Origin: Larix kaempferi
Lineage: Eukaryota > Streptophyta > Pinopsida > Pinales > Pinaceae
Length of the DNA: 64,000 nt
Direction: 5' to 3'
NCBI GenBank assembly: GCA_027924585.1
Contig: BSBM01000994.1
Span: 6,393,001-6,457,000, forward strand
Of the stretch, positions 57,115 through 64,000 are shown one piece after another. Under the pieces are notes generated by a model. It saw nothing but the letters and a program-made list of their open reading frames with translations. It searched no databases and was not told the DNA's origin. Both the position numbers and the translations under genes were made by a program. The stretch's first letter is position 1, and every line of letters starts with the position of its first letter.

Positions 57115-58848
57115 TTAATCTTATGTGATATAAGACTATGGTATTATCATGGAGAAATGAGATTGATGAGTATTGAGCTTGGTGTGGTTCCTTGGTTGGA
57201 ACAAGAATCAGTCATTGTATATTTGATGTTCCATAAATTTTTTGATGCTTGTGTTGGTGCAAGTGTTGAGGACATAGAGTTTGAGGAGTGACAACCTAAG
57301 ATGGAAATGTAGAATTAGAACCTAGCACTAGAGTTGTCTTATCATGTCCTTGTGTAATGCAACGTGGCTAGGGTTTGGAAACTCTAAGAAACAAAACCAT
57401 GTTAATGTATAGAACTTGAGTGATACAAGATTGTTGTTGTATCCAAGATTGATCTTGTATATAAGATCCTTCCTTTTCACCTATTTTTCGTCTTCAATAA
57501 ATATATTAATTATCTCACCAAATGAGACTAGTAATTTAACCTTATTTAGTTTGCTACATTGGGTCACATAAATAATGAAAAAACCATATTAACCTAGTAT
57601 GCTTAACCCCTTCTCCTTTGTTCATTTATTTCCCTCTCTTATGGTTTCCAGCCTTTTCCCAAAAATTGAATGTCATCTCCACTATCCCCTACCTCATGGT
57701 AGTGTGGTCCCTCGCTCTAAGAGTCATGTTGCACATTGTAGTGGGATTGATTTCCCTCTTCAAGTGGACTTCAAGGGATTGGTTTAGTATGTTCTAAGAA
57801 TACATAGTTGACACACACACATCATAATGAAGGGTATATCAATTGCATAGAAATAGGTCACATTTATATGCTCCAAGTATGTTCAGTGTATGCAAGAACT
57901 AAAGTACAAAATCTATACACTACATGAAGAAAGGAATGGCAATATTCATAAATTTCAACAAGGTCTTTCAAGGAAATTTTTTAATGTATTCTTTGTATAC
58001 AATGCAAAAATCACTGATTTGTGTTAGTAATTACCAAGTAATTTGTTCACTACATGAAACAACACCATATTGATACCATGGTGTTAACACCCAAAAAGTG
58101 CTCACTAGCTCATTCCCTTATTCACATGACCCATTTGTCCACTTTTCCACCATCTGAGCCTTTGAAACCAACAAAAGGTCACCAAAAGACCTTAGTACAC
58201 CTCTTTTTCCCACTCAAAAAGATTATTTTTCCTGAAAAGCATAAAAAACCCTCAAAAAGGGTCCAAATTCCCAAAATATTAAAAAGGGAATACAAATATT
58301 AATTTTATTCAAAAAAGGAAAAAGGAGGGAAAAGTACCTAAACCATGTTGGTCAATACCATTGGTTTCCACAAAACCACAAATGGTATTCCTCACCACCA
58401 AAACCTATAAAAAGGTGGTAGGGGCTCCTCATTTCACATCCACTCATATTCCTATCCTCATGCTGCCAAAATCTCCCTTGAGTATTTGGCCATTGTAGCA
58501 AGCCTTGGAGAAAGGACCCATTGGAGATTGGAGCTGCTCACCATTGGAGCCATTCAAAAAACCTTCATCACTTGGAGGTATTGTACTTGCAAGCATTTGC
58601 TTGCCCCATTGTCAATACAAAAAATTCTTTAATATTTTCTTGTTCTTGTTTTTAAAATATTTCCATTATTTGCTTATATTCTTGCATATATCCATGATTA
58701 GTTTAGTTTAGATTTAATTTGTTGTTATTTGCTTTACATTGAAACTGCTGCTACTAGTTAGCAGGTGCCCATAGCACTAAGCCTGGTTGCAAAACCGGGC
58801 CAACACATGGACAAAGTTTGAATAGTGGGAAAAGCATTATCATAATAA

Positions 58849-58869
58849 TAAGAAGAAGAAGAAGAAGAA
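58849..58869 (+). repeat. (AAG)n microsatellite
   Basis: About seven AAG units in an uninterrupted run. Confidence 0.85.
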
Positions 58870-60508
58870 TAGTTTGCAAATATATAGAGGTAAATCATCA
58901 TAATTATTCATCAACAACAAATAAACAAACACTTCAATTCAAAGAGGACATGCATGGTGCCCAATATACAAAATGACATCTTGTGCCTAGAAATGGAAAT
59001 ATAGCATATGGTTCCCTATATACAAAATGGAACTCATTCTTCACTCATTGACCACTACCACTATTGCCACTTTGACCTACATCCTTGAAGTCATTTTTTC
59101 TCCTTTTTAAAAGAACTAGGAGCTTGTGCCTTTCTCTGTCTTGGTGTGCTTCTTCTCTCTAGGGACTGGAAAAAGAAACCACTTAATAATAAGAATTTTT
59201 CCACAATCAATTAACACACTTACAAACTTAAACTTTACAATTCAAGCCAAGAAAACTCACCACAGATTGTACTGTGAGTCGAGAGGTGTTTCCCTCCTCC
59301 ATGACCCTAGATCTTAGATATGCCACCCTTAAATAGTGAAAAGAATTCAAACATTAAATTTAAGAAAAAAATGTCTAAAATCAATTCCATTCATGATACA
59401 TAATGTAAAATCCCAACATTTTGACTAACTATATTATGAGGTTATATCGGGTCATGGCCCCAGTATGTGTGAATTATTATGCTTGACATAGCATTAGTTT
59501 GTTTTGATTTATTCCTTCGTGAGTTGATATATTGGGCATGGACCCTGAATTGTTTTCATTATTGATATATGCAGGGCAGGAGAGCCCGAATGAAAAAACT
59601 ATGTTGCATTCTGAGAATTGGTTACAAATTATGATATACTGAGATTATTCCTTTTGTTACATTATACTATGCAGAGCATGATTTACATGGTTGATTATTT
59701 AGTGTGTTGAGCGTGGACTAAGAAACACATGAATGACCTATATACTAGGCTTAAGCCCGATGTATTTAGAGGATTTTATTTCGTACTGGGCCTAAGCCCC
59801 GATGTACGTTGAGTGTTGGGCATGAACCCTGGAGCACTCCAAGCTTGGAAGAAATAATTACCGGATCCGAGGCCACTTAAATATCCTAGATGTGCCTCAC
59901 AACCCCATTCTAGCTCTAGTGTTGAGCAGAGGCTCTGGAATTGCACTAGCGTAACGCCCATGTGAGAGTGTTGAGTTAGACAGCTCTGAAGAGCACTCGG
60001 GGTTACTAATCTCAAGTGTTGAGTCGAGAGGACTCTGAATAGCACTTACGTATCTTAACACAACTATTTCGACTTGATTAAATAAATCTTATTATCATCA
60101 CCTACTGCGGGAACTACCATGTTAAAACGAGGGATCTGACATGCAAAGGGAGAGACTAGAGGTGCCTTACCAGCTTGACGAAACCGTCCAAAGAAATGGA
60201 CCCTATCCTTAAAAGAATTAAAAGAAGTATCATGTGAACAAAGTGCTTAAAAGGTCCCAAAGCTAAAATTTATTATTATTTAGAGCTTCTAAGAATAATA
60301 TTGTTATTATTTATTTTTCTACATATATATGTATGCATAAGTGGGCTACCGCTTTTACAAATGTTATTTATTAATATTTAAAGTGGAATTATAAATTATT
60401 TATTATTATTATTATCAAAAAGATTTCAAATCAAAACACTTTGATAAAACAAAGTGAGAAGTCCTAGTCCCAAATTAACTAGCAGTTAAGTGAACAAATA
60501 ATATTCTT

Positions 60509-60535
60509 TATATATATATATATATATATATATAA
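60509..60535 (+). repeat. (TA)n microsatellite
   Basis: About 13 TA units. Confidence 0.85.
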
Positions 60536-63157
60536 TTTAAATTGTTTTAAAGAAACCAGTAAATTCCAATAGTCATTTTGAAGATGTTCCTACTTAAGGA
60601 GGACAGACCCCAAAGCTTGGGGGATCTTCATCTTTTTCTTTTGGTATTAGTGTGCCAAGAAGAACTCTCTGTTCCAGAAGGGAACTCCGCTCATAAATTT
60701 TCCAGATCTGAACCAGCTACACATCTAGAGCCTCTACTTCTCAGTTTGCATGTCAAAACCAGCTCGGGGGGATTCTTACTGAACCAGGAACGGTTGTAGA
60801 ATCATGGTTGGGAGGAACATGGTAGTCCCAAAGTCATCCATCCAAGATCAGTTAACAAGTCAGCTAAGAGTCTAGTAGTTTTCATTAATTACTTGGCTGA
60901 GTGTGCAGGTTATTATCGGTAGGAGCAAGTTACAGGAATCAGCAGGGTATTATCAACAGGAGTAATCTACAAGAATTCAACAGGTACACAATTTCTATGA
61001 GATTTTCCCATTTAATTATTTTATTTTTCTTGTAAAATAGAATGTTAAAATAGTATGGCTTTCTATACTAGCTTAAAATTCGAGAATTGCCCAAAATCCA
61101 ATGGCATTGCCTAGCAGGTCTAGCTAGCTAGCCTTTGCTAGTCAATCGTATTGTGGTTTTACTTCATCGAAGTCTAATATTTTATCTCTCTCCTATATGT
61201 CCATAGTTTCTCGTTTAAATTGCAGCATAATTATATAACTATTGAAATCGTTTTAGCAGAACTCATTGATTTCTAGAATAAACTTTTATAAAATCAGCTG
61301 CTCAAATTTATATCAAATTCAGCAAAACATCCGCTACAGTCAACCGTATATTCTCTATCACAAAAAAAGTAGAGAGATTGATATTTTCTGCTTCATCGAA
61401 TTAAATAGTTTCCCTATTACATATATATTCTATTACAAACACAGAAGTCGACTTTTTCTTCTTCATTGATTTATTCTATTACGAAAACAGAGTCATTAGC
61501 TAGGACAGAAATCATTACTTTCTCATACACGTGTCTTCTCATACACAGAAACAACATTTTATATAGCTATCGCCGCTACCTATCACCTTAGCATTTCAAA
61601 GAGTCATTGGGCCTTTCCAAAACACACAAACTTAGCCTTCGGTCAATCAAGAACTTATACCAACAGCCATACAGTACTTTCAACAGTGAATGCAAGTGTT
61701 ACAGATGTACATGCAAGCGCCTATCGAAACTTAGGTCAAGGGTCGAATCCCATGGCATCGCCAAGACCAACCACCAGGGAAGGTTTCTCTACAGGAGGCA
61801 CGCTTACAACCAAACAGAACGCTGTATATCGCCCTGAGACTTTCATCAAACAAATATTACATCTAGCAACGCAGAAAACAAATAACCAGGATCATCTCAC
61901 TCAAACCCTAGGTTCAATACCAACGCTTAGCACAGAGAACCTCCTCTAAAACCTCTACGATGATACAAAGCAACACATCAAGAATACAGAGGTATCATAA
62001 CACTACACTACTCAGAGGGCAATCCAAAACGAAACTATTATTTAAACCCAGCTACGTTTTCAAATCCAAAGGCGTCAAGAACCTGTACCCATTTAAACGT
62101 TTGCACAATACTCTATAAAAACACACAGGGAGTTTCCATAGCAATAGAATTAGACCAGCACAGGCTTCGCTATTTAACTCATACAGGAATACAAAATAGC
62201 AGTTGCCATATGAAATCGTGCAATCATACATCCCAGGTAGGAAATCCCGTCTTCTTTTAAAAAGCATTTAGATTATACATTTCATGTTTGGGCGTAAACC
62301 ACAAAAAGAGGAATGCTATGCATCATTTAGCCACCACCAGAGAATAAAACCCCAACGCAAAACATTTTGTCATATTACAGAGTATGAATGAATTCAACCA
62401 TGGCATTCGTTATAAATCACATAGACATTTTATAAGCACCCCTTTTAAATAGAAATTTCATTGTACAGAATTGGAAACCCGAGTAAGAGGATAAGGACCC
62501 AATTCATAAAACATATTTAGTTACATTAATATCTCCTACAATATTTTGAATCTCCCGAGACGCCATATCAAGCCCCAATGCTCACAGGTCCAGCCATAGG
62601 CGACCTTACCCAACTCCCAAAAGTAGAGCAGTAAGCCAAAAGCTTACAGGAGTGGCTCTTAAAAATAGGAACCAAATGCATACATAGACCGTCAAAGATG
62701 CGAAGAGGTAGGGCAGCAAAAGGGTAGGCAGGACGTACCATTTCCCTAACCATGTCCTCAAATTTTGGATAGGCATATCTTCGCATCACACCCTGTATCC
62801 CCTGTCACATACAAACCAAGTTTTTATCAGTTAATAAACTCTACAATTTTTGCAATCAAAGAAGAAAAGTAAAACACTAACATAGTCTGGAACCTCCATA
62901 CCTATCAGGAGTATGACACCCATGCCTTGGGTTGAGCTTAGTAATGCTAAGGTACTGACCACGAGCAGAGCTCGGGGCACAACCCCATTTTGGCCACCAT
63001 CAACGAAAAATAGAGCAAGAAAACTACAAACAGGCAGGAGCAATGACAAAGACAAACCCTTTTCGAATACAAAGATCCCACTGACAGCAAGTACCCCTGT
63101 GCTTTAAAAGTGCATTTATATCATCTACCAAACATACCATAAGTGGAGGTGTGATAT

Positions 63158-63763
63158 TGTTAAAATTCAATATGCTAAGACAGAAAATAGCAGCATTACA
63201 TTCCATTTCACAATAATAGCATATACAGGATCACTGAAGAAACAACAAGCACAGCATAAACACAAGAGACAGAGATTTATCCTGGGAAACCCTCATGGGG
63301 TAGAAAACCCAGCAAAGCTTCCTCAATATAGATGACCAGCAATAAACAAAGATGAAACCCTGAGACATGATATCCTCCTCCACAATAGTAGACCTCTCCT
63401 CCACAAGTGCGTTATCCTCAAGTGAGTGAGTGTGTGTCAAATGAGGAACACACCTCCTCTATTTATACACTACTCTGACACATCTTTTACACAAGTACAC
63501 GTAGGCTCGTATTTAACCAATGGGTTAAATACCCCACTACAACTGACTGGGCCGACCCCTCTAGGGTGGTCTAATAACCCTTTGACCCACATAACACATA
63601 AAGGGCCGACCTCCACTAGGGAAGTCTAATAACCCAAGTTACCACATTCTGACGGAGGAATAAACATCTCCGGATATACAATAAGATCTTTACGGAGGAA
63701 TGAAACATCTCCGGAATAATAAAGTACAATTATAATATTCTTTGAAGTTACAATATCTCAACA
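63158..63763 (-). repeat. Ty1/copia LTR (3' LTR of an element leaving the window)
   Basis: On the minus strand it begins TGTTGAGATATTG at 63763, directly after a purine tract, and ends TTTTAACA at 63158. U3 has two copies of an ACGGAGGAAT-AACATCTCCGGA phrase (63652, 63695) and two of GGGCCGACC-CTAGGG-GTCTAATAACCC (63550, 63603). A TATA box lies at 63459-63467. The form is typical of plant copia LTRs. The element body must lie right of 64000. Confidence 0.75.
63459..63467 (-). promoter_or_regulatory. TATA box of the copia LTR
   Basis: TATAAATAG on the minus strand, about 300 bp into the LTR, followed by GAGGAGG. Confidence 0.65.
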
Positions 63764-63774
63764 CTCCCCCTTAA
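63764..63774 (-). other. Polypurine tract of the copia element
   Basis: TTAAGGGGGAG on the minus strand abuts the LTR start TGTTGAG. Confidence 0.75.
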
Positions 63775-64000
63775 CGAGAAGGATATTATAACAGCATCTG
63801 CACGAGCAAGGAGTCATCAACATCATACATGATACATCTATAAATCATTGGAAGCTTTCTCAACATCATCAGTAACTCAACTAGTTACTGGAACATCTTC
63901 AATACTGGAACATCAACATCATCAGAGTTGATAGTACTCAATCATCAAAATCGTCAACACACGATCAACAGCATCGTCATCACACAATCATCAGCATCAT
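63775..64000 (-). other. 3' untranslated part of the copia element
   Basis: No coding frame; many ATC/GAT-type trinucleotides (CATCATCAG, CATCAACATCATC). It probably lies between the copia pol end and its purine tract. Confidence 0.5.

Larger units (their letters stand above)
57300..63157. other. Non-coding region, possible old LTR pieces
   Basis: No domain is recognised in the small ORFs. There is a TATA-like TATAAAAAGG at 58406, an (AAG)n run at 58849-58869, a (TA)n run at 60509-60535, and a possible LTR start TGTAAAATCCCAACATTTTG at 59404. Around 59740-60055 short phrases recur: GGCTTAAGCCCGATGTA and AGTGTTGAG with following GCTCTGA. The rest shows nothing I can name. Confidence 0.45.

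Noticed and set aside
61735-61755. GGTCAAGGGTCGAATCCC resembles a tRNA or SINE B box
   Set aside because: No A box at the right distance, no acceptor stem and no A-rich tail found.

Overview
This is nuclear DNA from a land plant with a large, repeat-rich genome. The evidence is plant-type Ty3/gypsy lineages (a chromovirus with 4-kb LTRs and a Tat-like element with a second RNase H), a Ty1/copia LTR, plant-mobile-domain-like accessory ORFs and abundant satellites. I found no host protein-coding gene, no rRNA and no convincing tRNA. A gymnosperm or another large-genome plant would fit, but the window does not settle the taxon.

Positions 167-29918 hold element E1, a minus-strand chromovirus (Tekay/Del-like). 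Its LTRs are at 25829-29913 (5') and 172-4302 (3'), its primer-binding site matches initiator tRNA-Met, gag-pro-RT-RH-INT ends in a chromodomain, and both ends carry the target-site duplication GCTTG. A Tat-like plus-strand element, E2, inserted into E1 gag (target duplication CTATG at 8764 and 25390). The insertion was later rearranged. The left side now has a lone E2 LTR (8769-9823), then a second copy of the E1 gag start, PBS and most of the E1 LTR (9824-13505), joined abruptly to E2 gag with its 5' end missing (13506). E2 continues with gag-pro-RT-RH-INT, an additional RNase H (19878-20351), an antisense plant-mobile-domain-like ORF (20534-21895), a repeat-rich 3' UTR, a polypurine tract and its 3' LTR (24335-25389).

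Positions 31355-44531 hold element E3, a complete plus-strand non-chromovirus gypsy element with LTRs at 31360-32910 and 43279-44526 and target duplication ATGTG. It carries a gag with several zinc knuckles, a protease, a second gag-like domain between protease and RT, RT-RH-INT, and then a long accessory ORF (40402-43266) behind its own TATA-like site. The pol and accessory frames are broken almost only by stop codons, not by frameshifts.

Positions 44532-63157 are AT-rich, non-coding and full of repeats: a 159-bp perfect duplication, a 180-bp duplication, a CpG-rich patch, a satellite of about 359 bp with seven units (51590-54141), a 251-bp perfect tandem duplication, and remains that look like old LTRs. 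At the right end a minus-strand Ty1/copia LTR (63158-63763) starts an element that leaves the window.

The coding parts serve retrotransposition: Gag particle, protease maturation, reverse transcription, RNase H and integration. All three gypsy elements carry inactivating changes in the copies seen here.
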